This document shows positions 1 to 7,115 of a stretch of DNA of 15,521 bases, in pieces. The position numbers and the translations under genes are program-made. Below the pieces are notes generated by a model that was given only the letters and a program-made list of their open reading frames with translations, did not search any database and had not been told where the DNA came from. The DNA is from an uncultured Candidatus Melainabacteria bacterium (GTDB taxonomy: Bacteria; Cyanobacteriota; Vampirovibrionia; Gastranaerophilales; Gastranaerophilaceae), in assembly GCA_937898445.1 (NCBI GenBank), contig CALEJY010000006.1, forward strand, positions 1 through 15,521, written 5' to 3'. Position 1 is the stretch's first letter. Every line of letters starts with the position of its first letter.

Positions 1-31
1 CTCTCTAACTCTCTCCCCAAAGGGGCGAGAG
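1..31. repeat. Left arm of 31-bp inverted repeat flanking the DUF559 gene
   Basis: Positions 1-31 are the exact reverse complement of 424-454. The arm is itself a hairpin (CTCTCCCC, AAA, GGGGCGAGAG with one bulged C), so it looks like a REP-type palindromic repeat. It begins at the window edge and probably continues to the left, because the right arm carries on with AGGGGC to 460. Confidence 0.85.
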
Positions 32-36
32 AACAA

Positions 37-393
37 TTACAAAGTATTCATTAAAATATATTCTAATACTCCTTCTATATTATTTTCAATTTCATTATTA
101 TAAATTCTAATTATTTTATATCCTAATTTTGATAAATACTTATCCCTTATTTCATCATGCAAAATTTGTTCCATACCCAAATGACCAGAACCATCCAACT
201 CAATAATTAAATTTTTACTTTTACAAACAAAATCAACAATATAACTTCCAACTGGAGCTTGCCTTTTAAATTTTAACCCATTTAAACGATGCCCACGTAA
301 ATAAAACCATAATTTTTCTTCAAATGGTGTCATTTCAGAACGAAGTTTTTTCGAAAAAATCAACGACTTTTTAGTATAATTATGTTCATGCAT
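37..393 (-). CDS. DUF559 endonuclease-like protein (PD-(D/E)XK fold)
   Basis: A 118-residue protein of the DUF559 family (COG2852), which is related in fold to the very-short-patch repair endonuclease Vsr and is assumed to be a nuclease. The family landmarks are visible: a helix with E25-E26 in TPFEEKLW, a strand carrying D54 in YIVDFVC, and the IIELDGSGH block with E65, D67 and H71. These are the expected metal-binding positions of a PD-(D/E)XK core. The length is normal for a stand-alone DUF559 protein. It starts at an ATG in a CATGCATG palindrome, with no clear ribosome binding site. The gene fills almost all the space between two arms of an inverted repeat and is cut off from secF by a terminator, so it is probably its own unit. 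DNA cleavage is inferred from the family, not shown here. Confidence 0.85.
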   Translation of the reverse strand: MHEHNYTKKSLIFSKKLRSEMTPFEEKLWFYLRGHRLNGLKFKRQAPVGSYIVDFVCKSKNLIIELDGSGHLGMEQILHDEIRDKYLSKLGYKIIRIYNNEIENNIEGVLEYILMNTL

Positions 394-423
394 GTTTTTA
401 TACTAACACAAATAAAAACAATC

Positions 424-454
424 CTCTCGCCCCTTTGGGGAGAGAGTTAGAGAG
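424..454. repeat. Right arm of 31-bp inverted repeat flanking the DUF559 gene
   Basis: This is the perfect reverse complement of positions 1-31, with the same internal CCCCTTTGGGG-type hairpin. Similarity may extend to 460 (AGGGGC), but the matching left sequence is outside the window. The two arms enclose exactly one gene, as in a small transposable or palindromic element. Confidence 0.85.
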
Positions 455-470
455 AGGGGCTTACAAACAA

Positions 471-503
471 AAAAAGACCCCTTAAAGTAAGAGGTCTTTT
501 TTA
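471..503 (-). terminator. Intrinsic terminator of the dapA-secD-secF transcript
   Basis: The arms AAAAAGACC (471-479) and GGTCTTTTTT (493-502) pair. The loop can pair further (CTTA with TAAG), giving a long stem with one mismatch. On the minus strand the stem is followed by a run of T. It lies 16 bases after the secF stop. A-T tracts on both sides mean it could work in both directions. Confidence 0.85.
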
Positions 504-518
504 TATTTTTACTATCTT

Positions 519-1505
519 CTATGCAATAGTTTTTACTTGGTTTTGTTGTTTATCATTCCAAAAATCAACTAGCATACTGCAGAAGAAAATACTTGAATAA
601 GTACCGATTGCGATACCTAAAATCATACAAAGAACGAAATCTTTTGTTGTTACACCACCCCATAGATACAATGCTAACAATGTAATTAATGTTGTTAATG
701 ATGTATTGATACTTCTTGTCAATGTTTGGTTTACAGAAGCATCTACGATTTCTCCAAAAGACATTTTCTTAGAATAATATCTCAAGTTTTCTCTAATTCT
801 ATCGAATACAACGATTGTATCGTGAACAGAAAAACCGATTACGGTCAATATCGCAGTGATAAACAAGCCATCAATTTGAACGTTATACAAAAGACCTAAA
901 ATTGAAAATACGCCAACTACAAATATTACATCGTGGAAAACACCCAATATTGCAGCAAGTGCATAATCAAATCTAAATCTGAATGACAAGTAAGCTACAA
1001 TTCCTAAAAACGCCAATGTTACGGCTATTAAAGAATTTTTGAACAATTCTTTACCCATTGTAGGTCCAACTGAACTTACTGAAATCAATTCAGGGTTTTG
1101 ATATTCGCCCTTCAATTGATCTGTAATAACTTCTGTTGTGTTTGAGTCTTTGTCAATAAATTTTGTTCTGATAGAAATTATTGAGCTAATATTTGATTTT
1201 GTATTTTCTTGTTGAGAATTGTTTACGTTCAAAATTTGAATATAAGGATTTTCAATTCCAACTTTTTCAAGTTTTTCTCTTGTTTTAGTAACATCACTGT
1301 TATTTAGTTTTTGTTCCAATCCATATTGTAAAATTGTACCGCCTGTATAGTCAATACCAACTTTCAATGGAGCGTGGTTTGCATAAGTTACTGAAGAATA
1401 TATCATTGCGATAATACCAGGAACTAGAAGAATTGTAGTTAGAAGCATCCACCACCATCTATATTTTACGATATGAACCAAGTGTTTTTTACCTGTATTT
1501 ATCAT
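519..1505 (-). CDS. secF: Protein translocase subunit SecF
   Basis: SecF works with SecD in the inner membrane, using the proton-motive force to help preproteins leave the SecYEG channel on the far side. The 328 residues show the expected plan: a first membrane segment at about 18-39, the GIDYTGGT motif (50-57), a periplasmic domain to about 150, then five membrane segments from about 158 to 312. The conserved HDV (191-193), GFSVHDT (224-230) and FDRIREN (234-240) motifs are present. D229 matches the conserved aspartate used for proton coupling in the family. The ATG has an AAAGG ribosome binding site 7 bases upstream. The gene follows secD by 29 bases and is the last gene before the terminator at 471-503. 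Confidence 0.97.
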   Translation of the reverse strand: MINTGKKHLVHIVKYRWWWMLLTTILLVPGIIAMIYSSVTYANHAPLKVGIDYTGGTILQYGLEQKLNNSDVTKTREKLEKVGIENPYIQILNVNNSQQENTKSNISSIISIRTKFIDKDSNTTEVITDQLKGEYQNPELISVSSVGPTMGKELFKNSLIAVTLAFLGIVAYLSFRFRFDYALAAILGVFHDVIFVVGVFSILGLLYNVQIDGLFITAILTVIGFSVHDTIVVFDRIRENLRYYSKKMSFGEIVDASVNQTLTRSINTSLTTLITLLALYLWGGVTTKDFVLCMILGIAIGTYSSIFFCSMLVDFWNDKQQNQVKTIA

Positions 1506-1534
1506 TGTTTTACCTTTCTTAATTTTTCAATTCA

Positions 1535-2842
1535 TTAGTCCAAAATACCGAAACGTGCTTTTTCACGTTTAGTTTCAGACGCTTCATAACTTTGACCAAT
1601 TTCATCTTTTCTCAAGCCGAACAATGCCGGATGTTTAAGTTCTCCCGTACCAAATATCAAGTGCATAAAGTTTTTAGTAACAGTAATTGCACTGAACATT
1701 GAAACGATTACACCAATTGCAAGAGTTAAAGCGAAACCTTTAACAACACTTGTACCTAAAAGATAAAGGATTGTACAAGTAATAATTGTTGTCATATTTG
1801 AATCGAAAATACTTGTGAATGCTCTGTCAAAACCAGAGTTAATAGCAGTAAATAAGTTTCTGCCCTCTCTTAGTTCTTCTTTTGTTCTTTCAAAGATAAG
1901 AATGTTAGCATCTACCGCCATACCGATTGATAGGATAAAACCTGCAATACCGGCAAGAGTTAATGTTACAGGAATTGTTTTGAACAAAGCGAACAAAATC
2001 AAACTATAAATAATAAGAGCGATATCCGCAATCAAACCAGGAACATGGTAGAAAGCAATCATAAATATCATAACTGCTGAAAGACCGATAATACCGGCTT
2101 TTTTAGATTTAGCAACACTATCAGCACCCAAAGTAGGTCCAACAGTGTTTTCTTCAACGATTTTAGCCGGAACTGGCAAAGCACCTGCATTCAATAGGTT
2201 AACCATTCTTTCTGCTTCATCATAAGCAAAACCGCTATCTCCACCGGAGATTTGAGCTTTACCACCATAAATAGCTTCGTTTACACGAGGAGCTGATTGA
2301 ATTTCGCCATCAAAGAAGATAGCCATTTGTTGCCCAACTAAAGATTTTGTCAAATCAGCAAACTTTTTAGCACCTGCAGCGTTAAACTCTAATGACACAA
2401 CCCATTGACCTGACGCATCAGTACTTAATGTTGATTTTGCCAAATCTTGACCTGTTAAACCTGTTGAAACCCAAATAGGAGAACCATCAGCAGCTTTTCC
2501 TTCTTTTTTAAATTCCAATTGAGCAGTTTCACCGATAAAAGCTTTTGCTTCTTTCAAATCAGTTACATTTGGAATTTCAATTAACAATCTTTTTTCGCCA
2601 ACTTGTTGAACTACAGTTTCCGCAACACCTAACTTGTTTACACGTTGTTCAATTGCAAACTGCAATCTGTTCATAACTTCAGGCGTAATTTTGGCAATTG
2701 AATCAGTTGTTTCTGCTTCAAGAACAAGTCTTGAACCACCAACCAAATCCAATCCTAATTTTGTTGGCTTAATAACGATAAGAATTGATGATACAATTAC
2801 TATCGCCACGATAAACCAAAACATCAAAATTTTGTTTTTCAT
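1535..2842 (-). CDS. secD: Protein translocase subunit SecD
   Basis: SecD is the partner of SecF in the accessory translocase complex. One N-terminal membrane segment (about 7-24) leads into the GLDLVGGSRLVL motif (30-41). A large periplasmic region holds the P1 domain and is followed by LNAGALPVP (217-225) and VGPTLG (234-239). Five membrane segments follow from about 248 to 396, with GMAVDANILIFERTKEEL (307-324), whose aspartate D311 is the conserved proton-relay position. At 435 residues it is shorter than the proteobacterial form (about 600) and nearer the short SecD of cyanobacteria and their relatives. The ATG has an AAAGGA site upstream. It lies 82 bases after dapA with no convincing promoter between them, so read-through from dapA is possible. 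Confidence 0.97.
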   Translation of the reverse strand: MKNKILMFWFIVAIVIVSSILIVIKPTKLGLDLVGGSRLVLEAETTDSIAKITPEVMNRLQFAIEQRVNKLGVAETVVQQVGEKRLLIEIPNVTDLKEAKAFIGETAQLEFKKEGKAADGSPIWVSTGLTGQDLAKSTLSTDASGQWVVSLEFNAAGAKKFADLTKSLVGQQMAIFFDGEIQSAPRVNEAIYGGKAQISGGDSGFAYDEAERMVNLLNAGALPVPAKIVEENTVGPTLGADSVAKSKKAGIIGLSAVMIFMIAFYHVPGLIADIALIIYSLILFALFKTIPVTLTLAGIAGFILSIGMAVDANILIFERTKEELREGRNLFTAINSGFDRAFTSIFDSNMTTIITCTILYLLGTSVVKGFALTLAIGVIVSMFSAITVTKNFMHLIFGTGELKHPALFGLRKDEIGQSYEASETKREKARFGILD

Positions 2843-2924
2843 TTTCTCTATCCTTTTCTATATAATCTGATATTGTTTTCAATTTACAATTATTATATTT
2901 ATTACAAATATAAAAATTATTTTA

Positions 2925-3827
2925 TTATTCTTCTTGGCTAATTTTAATTTCGTCAAGAACCATGAATAAATCTTTTTTCTCGATTTGAGTAAGTTCAACC
3001 AACGGTCGTCTTACAAAATCTTCAATAATTCCATTATGAGCAAGCGCAGCCTTTACAGGAACAGGGTTTGGAGCCATAAACAATTTTCTGAATGCAGGAT
3101 ACAATTTTTTGTGCATATTTACTGCTGCCAAAAATTCACCTGATTTGTAATTTCTAATCATTGATTTAACTTCTTTACCGAAGATATGAGATGCAACAGA
3201 AATAACACCTCTTGCGCCTAATGACATCATTGGAAGTGTTAAACTGTCATCACCTGAATATACTGAAAAATCCTCAGGACAACACAATTTCATCTCAGTA
3301 ATCATATCCATATCACCACAACTTTGTTTGATAGCAACGATATTTTGATATTTTTCAGCTAACGCTGCAACTGTTTCCGGCAACATATTTACCCCAGTTC
3401 GACCCGGAATATTGTACAAAATAATCGGTAAATCAACACTTTCCGCAATTGCAGAAAAATGTTCAAACATTCCTTTTTGAGATGGTTTGTTGTAATAAGG
3501 CACTACAGAAAGAATTGCATCAACATCTTCTTTTTGCGCCCATTTTGCTGATTTAATCGCAGTTTCTGTTGAATTAGAACCAGCATTCATAATAACTTTT
3601 GCCTTATTTGCAGCCGCTCTTTTTACAGTACTAAGCAATTCAAATTCTTCTTCATGAGAAAGAGTCGGGCCTTCACCAGTAGTACCTGCTACCAATACAG
3701 CATCACTACCATGAGTAATCAAATGCTTTGTAAGTTCTTCAGCTTTATTATAATCAATTTCTCTTTTAGAATTAAACGGCGTAACCATTGCGGTTATAAC
3801 TTCACCTGCATCATATCTTAATGCCAT
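2925..3827 (-). CDS. dapA: 4-hydroxy-tetrahydrodipicolinate synthase
   Basis: DapA condenses pyruvate with aspartate semialdehyde, the first step committed to diaminopimelate and lysine, and so feeds peptidoglycan synthesis in the cytosol. The 300-residue TIM barrel shows the GTTGE pyruvate-binding loop (48-52), Y112 in PYYNKP, Y138 and R143 in ILYNIPGRTG, and the Schiff-base lysine K167 in VAIKQS. These match the E. coli catalytic set T44/T45, Y107, Y133, R138 and K161. I start it at the ATG at 3827 because AAAGAGG (3833-3839) sits 5 bases upstream. A longer reading from a TTG at 3848 would place that ribosome binding site inside the gene. It is the first gene of the dapA-secD-secF run and diverges from the WecG/TagA gene. 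Confidence 0.96.
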   Translation of the reverse strand: MALRYDAGEVITAMVTPFNSKREIDYNKAEELTKHLITHGSDAVLVAGTTGEGPTLSHEEEFELLSTVKRAAANKAKVIMNAGSNSTETAIKSAKWAQKEDVDAILSVVPYYNKPSQKGMFEHFSAIAESVDLPIILYNIPGRTGVNMLPETVAALAEKYQNIVAIKQSCGDMDMITEMKLCCPEDFSVYSGDDSLTLPMMSLGARGVISVASHIFGKEVKSMIRNYKSGEFLAAVNMHKKLYPAFRKLFMAPNPVPVKAALAHNGIIEDFVRRPLVELTQIEKKDLFMVLDEIKISQEE

Positions 3828-3942
3828 ATAAACCTCTTTCCCTTTCAAGTCTATCCCTACTTATCGTTATAGTATAAAACAAAAGGGCAAAAAATACATA
3901 AAATATTAAGTTATTTATTGAAAATGTTTGCAATATTTCCTC

Positions 3943-3978
3943 TTTACCAAAAATTATTATTAGTTTATAATTATTTTA
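3943..3978 (+). promoter_or_regulatory. Sigma-70-type promoter placing transcription start on the ATG of the next gene
   Basis: TTTACC (3943-3948), a 17-base spacer, then a perfect TATAAT (3966-3971). The expected start of transcription, about 7 bases after the -10 box, falls on or next to the A of the ATG at 3978. No ribosome binding site precedes that ATG. This predicts a leaderless mRNA for the wecG/tagA-tkt-yhcH operon. Confidence 0.6.
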
Positions 3979-4700
3979 TGAAAAGAAATTTAGTAAAAAT
4001 TCAAAACTTAAATGTCGATACCTTCACTATTGATGAGGCTATTGAATATGCAAACACAATCTCAGGACAAGTTATTACAATTAACCCTGAAATGATTGAA
4101 AATGCGAACCAAAACCCAGATTTTGCCAAAATTATAAATTCGGCAGAACTTGTTATTCCTGACGGAATAGGGGTTGAAATCGGGTTAAAAATATTAGGAC
4201 ATAATGTCAGAAGAATTGCAGGGATTGAGTTTTCGCACAGAATGATTGAAGAATGTGCAAAAAATAGTCAATCCGTTGCATTAGTCGGTGCAAAACCACA
4301 AATTGTTGAAAAAGCAAAAGAAAATCTTGAAAAAGAAATTTCCGGCTTATACATAACATACGCACATAACGGCTATTTTTCTGATGATGAATTAATTATA
4401 AACGAATTAAAAATCAGACAACCTCGACTTGTTTTATGTGCATTAGGCTCACCAAAACAAGAAGAATTTATAATCAAAGCTAAACAAGTTTTGCCAAACT
4501 CACTTTTTGTCGGAGTTGGTGGGAGTTTTGATGTTTGGTCAGGCGTTGTAGAAAGGGCGCCAGAAATTTACCAAAAATTAGGACTTGAATGGCTATATAG
4601 AACGGTAAAAGAACCAAAAAGATTTAAGAGAATTTTCCCAACTTTGCCGTTATTTGTATTAAAAGTTTTACGTGAAAAATTCATTCCGAAAGGAGTTTAA
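3978..4700 (+). CDS. WecG/TagA/CpsF family glycosyltransferase (GT26)
   Basis: Family members transfer N-acetylmannosamine or a related sugar from UDP-sugar to a polyprenyl-diphosphate-linked GlcNAc at the cytoplasmic membrane face, an early step in teichoic-acid linkage units or surface polysaccharide. The 240 residues carry the family blocks: T34-I-N36, PDGIGV (61-66, D62 being the likely catalytic aspartate), RIAGIEF, CALGSPKQEEF, GVGGSFDVWSG, RAPEIYQKLGLEWLYR and EPKRFKR. The basic, hydrophobic C-terminus is the part known in TagA to dock on the membrane. I start it at the ATG at 3978. A TTG at 3918 is open in frame but lies upstream of the promoter and adds a non-family extension. The stop is one base before the ATG of the next gene, whose ribosome binding site lies inside this gene. 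The exact sugar and acceptor cannot be told from sequence. Confidence 0.92.
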   Translation: MKRNLVKIQNLNVDTFTIDEAIEYANTISGQVITINPEMIENANQNPDFAKIINSAELVIPDGIGVEIGLKILGHNVRRIAGIEFSHRMIEECAKNSQSVALVGAKPQIVEKAKENLEKEISGLYITYAHNGYFSDDELIINELKIRQPRLVLCALGSPKQEEFIIKAKQVLPNSLFVGVGGSFDVWSGVVERAPEIYQKLGLEWLYRTVKEPKRFKRIFPTLPLFVLKVLREKFIPKGV

Positions 4701-4701
4701 T

Positions 4702-5526
4702 ATGTTAAATGATGTTGAAATTAAAAATTTGGAAGAACTTTGTAAAGAAAACAGACGCAATGTTTTGAAAATGGTTTATAATGCGCAATCAGGGCATCTT
4801 GGCGGTGCGTTATCTGCTGTTGAAATCATGACAGTTTTGTACAATAAAGTTATGAAAACTTGCAAAAAATGGGGCGAAGGCGAAGATTTTGAAAACAGAG
4901 ATAGATTTGTTTTATCAAAAGGTCACGCCTCAGCTATTCTATATTCAGTTTTGTCACAAGTTGGCTATATCAAAAAAGAAGATCTTATGGGATTTAGAAT
5001 TTTCGGCTCTCGTTTGCAAGGTCATCCATGTCCGATTTGTGATGGTGTTGAAGTCGCAAGTGGCTCTTTAGGTCAAGGTTTATCAATTGCTTGCGGAATG
5101 GCTATGGGATTGAAATTAGATAAAAAAGATGCAAAAGTATTTTGTTTAATGGGTGATGGCGAACTTCAAGAAGGTAGCGTATGGGAAGCATTTATGCACT
5201 GCACACACCAAAAATTAGACAATATCATTGCAATCATTGACAGAAACAGACTTCAAATTGACGGTTGCACAGAAAACGTAAAAGGATTAGACCCGCTACC
5301 AGAAAAAATCAAAGCTTTTAACTGGAATGTTTTGGAAATAAACGGTAACGACGTAAAAGAAGTATATGAAGCTTTTGAAACCGCTAAAAAATCAGACAAA
5401 CCTTTTGCAATAATCGCAAATACTACAAAAGGTAAAGGGGTTTCATTTATGGAAAACAACGCCGGTTGGCACGGAAAAGCTCCAAACAAAGAACAATATG
5501 AAGCAGCTATTGCAGAATTGAGTTAA
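4702..5526 (+). CDS. Transketolase, N-terminal (thiamine diphosphate-binding) subunit
   Basis: This is the first half of a split transketolase. The full enzyme moves two-carbon ketol units between sugar phosphates using thiamine diphosphate, in the non-oxidative pentose phosphate pathway or related sugar routes. The 274 residues contain GHLGG (31-35), RDRFVLSKGHAS (66-77), GSLGQGLS (121-128), the cofactor motif GDGELQEGSVWEA (151-163) with D180-x-N182, and TTKGKG (241-246). The length equals the N-terminal subunit of two-gene transketolases. The pyrimidine-binding C-terminal partner, normally the next gene, is absent here: a YhcH-type gene follows instead. The ATG at 4702 has a perfect AAAGGAG (4689-4695) 6 bases upstream. 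A GTG at 4672 is open in frame but lies before that site and is rejected. Confidence 0.93.
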   Translation: MLNDVEIKNLEELCKENRRNVLKMVYNAQSGHLGGALSAVEIMTVLYNKVMKTCKKWGEGEDFENRDRFVLSKGHASAILYSVLSQVGYIKKEDLMGFRIFGSRLQGHPCPICDGVEVASGSLGQGLSIACGMAMGLKLDKKDAKVFCLMGDGELQEGSVWEAFMHCTHQKLDNIIAIIDRNRLQIDGCTENVKGLDPLPEKIKAFNWNVLEINGNDVKEVYEAFETAKKSDKPFAIIANTTKGKGVSFMENNAGWHGKAPNKEQYEAAIAELS

Positions 5527-5528
5527 AA

Positions 5529-5975
5529 ATGATTATAGATAAAATTGAAAACATTGAAAAATATTCACAAATCCCAACATGTGTAGTTAAATTTATAAAA
5601 AATTTAACCCCCGAAACACCTGTCGGACATTATGAACTAGAAAACGGAATATTTGCAAATATCGACAAATATACAACAAAGTTGTTCGAAAATTGTAAAT
5701 TTGAAGCTCATAAAAACTATATTGACATTCAAATTCTAATTGAAGGGACAGAACAACTTGATTATATAAACATTGAAGGTTTGACTATTAGCGAAGAATA
5801 CGACAAAAATCGAGATGTTATGTTTTTTAAAAACCCGACAACTCCTCCTGATAGCATTATTTTAGGAAATAATAAGTTCGCATTTATATATACTTATGAG
5901 GCACACAAACCTCAAATGGCAATAAATAATATTCAAACAGAAGTAAAAAAAGTAGTAGTAAAAATCCCTGTATAA
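5529..5975 (+). CDS. YhcH/YjgK/YiaL family protein
   Basis: A 148-residue protein of the YhcH/YjgK/YiaL (DUF386) family. These are cupin-fold, metal-binding proteins linked to sugar catabolism. E. coli YhcH belongs to the sialic-acid operon and the family is thought to include sugar anomerases or isomerases. Diagnostic blocks are KFEAHKNYIDIQ (57-68), with E59, H61 and Q68 as likely metal or substrate ligands, and TYEAHKPQMA (122-131) with H126. It starts 2 bases after the transketolase stop and so is translationally coupled. With the upstream glycosyltransferase and half-transketolase it suggests a sugar-modifying operon, but the substrate is unknown. Its last codons form the left arm of the terminator hairpin. 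Confidence 0.9.
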   Translation: MIIDKIENIEKYSQIPTCVVKFIKNLTPETPVGHYELENGIFANIDKYTTKLFENCKFEAHKNYIDIQILIEGTEQLDYINIEGLTISEEYDKNRDVMFFKNPTTPPDSIILGNNKFAFIYTYEAHKPQMAINNIQTEVKKVVVKIPV

Positions 5976-5995
5976 TCAGGGATTTTTCTTTTTAT
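5961..5995 (+). terminator. Intrinsic terminator overlapping the end of the yhcH-like gene
   Basis: A perfect 10-bp stem, AAAATCCCTG (5961-5970) with CAGGGATTTT (5977-5986), has a 6-base loop TATAAT and is followed by a T-rich run on the plus strand. The yhcH stop codon (5973-5975) lies in the loop. The A-run on the left arm may also let it end the opposing gene that stops at 5992. Confidence 0.9.
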
Positions 5996-7017
5996 TTTAA
6001 AACTTTTTCTTTATAATTTTTCACTTCATCATTTGGAAAAACTGCGTTCAAATTAGGTTCTACAAACTTTTTGATAACAACATTTTCAACAAACTTGTCA
6101 ATCGGTTTAATCGCAATACCTAAAGCTACAAAACCACCTAATGTTTTCAACATTTTCGTTTTCATGATTTTGTTCTTTTGATATTTTTTGATAATATCTT
6201 CCGCTGCATCTCTCAATGCTGTAGCTTTATAATCTGGGTCTTTTGTGTATCTTGCTTTCAATTTCTCGAATTTGCCATACAATTTAGTCGAAAATTCTTC
6301 CGGTCTTTGTTCTGCTGCAAGACTGCCGTAAATTTTGAACATTTCATCAATATGTTTATTGGCAAAAGTCAAAACTCTGTCTTTTTGCGACATAGCCAAA
6401 GATTCAGGATGTCTGCGATTAAATATAGCATCACCCATCATTTTTATCGGATTTTTCAATTTCGTTTCTCTGATTAATTTTTCACGCTTAATAGAAATTG
6501 ATTCCTTGAACAAATCCTTAAATCCGTCAACATTTCCGGCAAATGTGTCAAGATGTCGTCTACTTGTAAAATTCTGCAAGAAATTAATTACTTCTTCTTG
6601 AGATTGAAGTGACATCCCATTTTTACCGGCAACACCCAATACTGATGCTGTTTTTTGTCCTGCAATTACAGCACCTGTCGGAAGAAGGACACTCGCAAGA
6701 AGTTGGAATATTGCTTGTTCTGTACCTCGTTTGGCATTCGGATCGTATGACGTTTTGGCGTTTTTATACTTGTCATAAATATCTGCTCCGAAATACAACA
6801 TTGCAGGGAACCACAACAATGTACCTAATTTTGGCGCAACTTCGCTAATTGCAGCACCCAATTCATTAGTATATGCCAACCCCCTGGCAGGCCACTTCAT
6901 CAAAGGATCTGAATACTTTTTATCCTTAGATTTTTTTTGCGCATCATTATTTTCCTTCGCTGAGAAGTTAACGTTTGAGGTAAATCTGTAATTATTTAAT
7001 CTGATCAAGTCTGCCAT
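5992..7017 (-). CDS. Uncharacterised membrane-associated protein with VNFS leader
   Basis: I do not recognise a named family. Numbering is from the GTG two codons upstream of the chosen ATG. The first 50 residues are polar: an Asn/Tyr/Arg-rich stretch ends in NVNFSAK (17-23), then a Lys/Asp-rich linker. Hydrophobic segments follow at about 58-80 (containing LLWFPAMLYFG) and 105-131, then a charged helical region with many KxxE pairs (about 170-290), a third hydrophobic stretch (293-309) and a basic tail. It may be a membrane protein with a large cytoplasmic helical domain. The start is GTG at 7023 or ATG at 7017, and neither has a clear ribosome binding site because GGAG abuts the ATG. The VNFS leader is shared with the AAA ATPase at 10839-12341. 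It converges on the terminator at 5961-5995. It may belong to a lineage-specific family; no function is assigned. Confidence 0.85.
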   Translation of the reverse strand: MADLIRLNNYRFTSNVNFSAKENNDAQKKSKDKKYSDPLMKWPARGLAYTNELGAAISEVAPKLGTLLWFPAMLYFGADIYDKYKNAKTSYDPNAKRGTEQAIFQLLASVLLPTGAVIAGQKTASVLGVAGKNGMSLQSQEEVINFLQNFTSRRHLDTFAGNVDGFKDLFKESISIKREKLIRETKLKNPIKMMGDAIFNRRHPESLAMSQKDRVLTFANKHIDEMFKIYGSLAAEQRPEEFSTKLYGKFEKLKARYTKDPDYKATALRDAAEDIIKKYQKNKIMKTKMLKTLGGFVALGIAIKPIDKFVENVVIKKFVEPNLNAVFPNDEVKNYKEKVLK

Positions 7018-7115
7018 CTCCACACAAGTAATATTAGTATCTATATAATACTTGAAAAAAATATTTCTTGCTATTTTTCGGCGTTTTGTAAATATATTGT
7101 AATATATACAACCAA

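Noticed and set aside
2843..2924. Separate promoter for secD-secF
   Set aside because: TATAAT-like strings occur, but none has a -35 box at proper spacing that leaves the ribosome binding site in the transcript; read-through from dapA is as likely.
3828..3848. TTG-started extension of dapA to 3848
   Set aside because: AAAGAGG at 3833-3839 is correctly spaced for the ATG at 3827; the longer reading would translate the ribosome binding site.
3918..3977. In-frame TTG extension of the WecG/TagA protein
   Set aside because: It runs through a good promoter (TTTACC-17-TATAAT), has no ribosome binding site, and adds residues not typical of the family.
4672..4701. GTG-started extension of the transketolase subunit
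   Set aside because: It overlaps the upstream gene and its perfect AAAGGAG site; the ATG at 4702 is clearly the start.
6178..6848. Three overlapping plus-strand open frames inside the VNFS membrane protein gene
   Set aside because: Shadow frames rich in Phe, Cys, Ser and Ile with no start signals; the minus-strand reading has a consistent protein-like pattern.
7086..7112. AT-only inverted repeat after the P-loop kinase gene as a terminator
   Set aside because: The TATATT/AATATA stem is short, all A-T and has a 2-base loop, so it is too weak to call.
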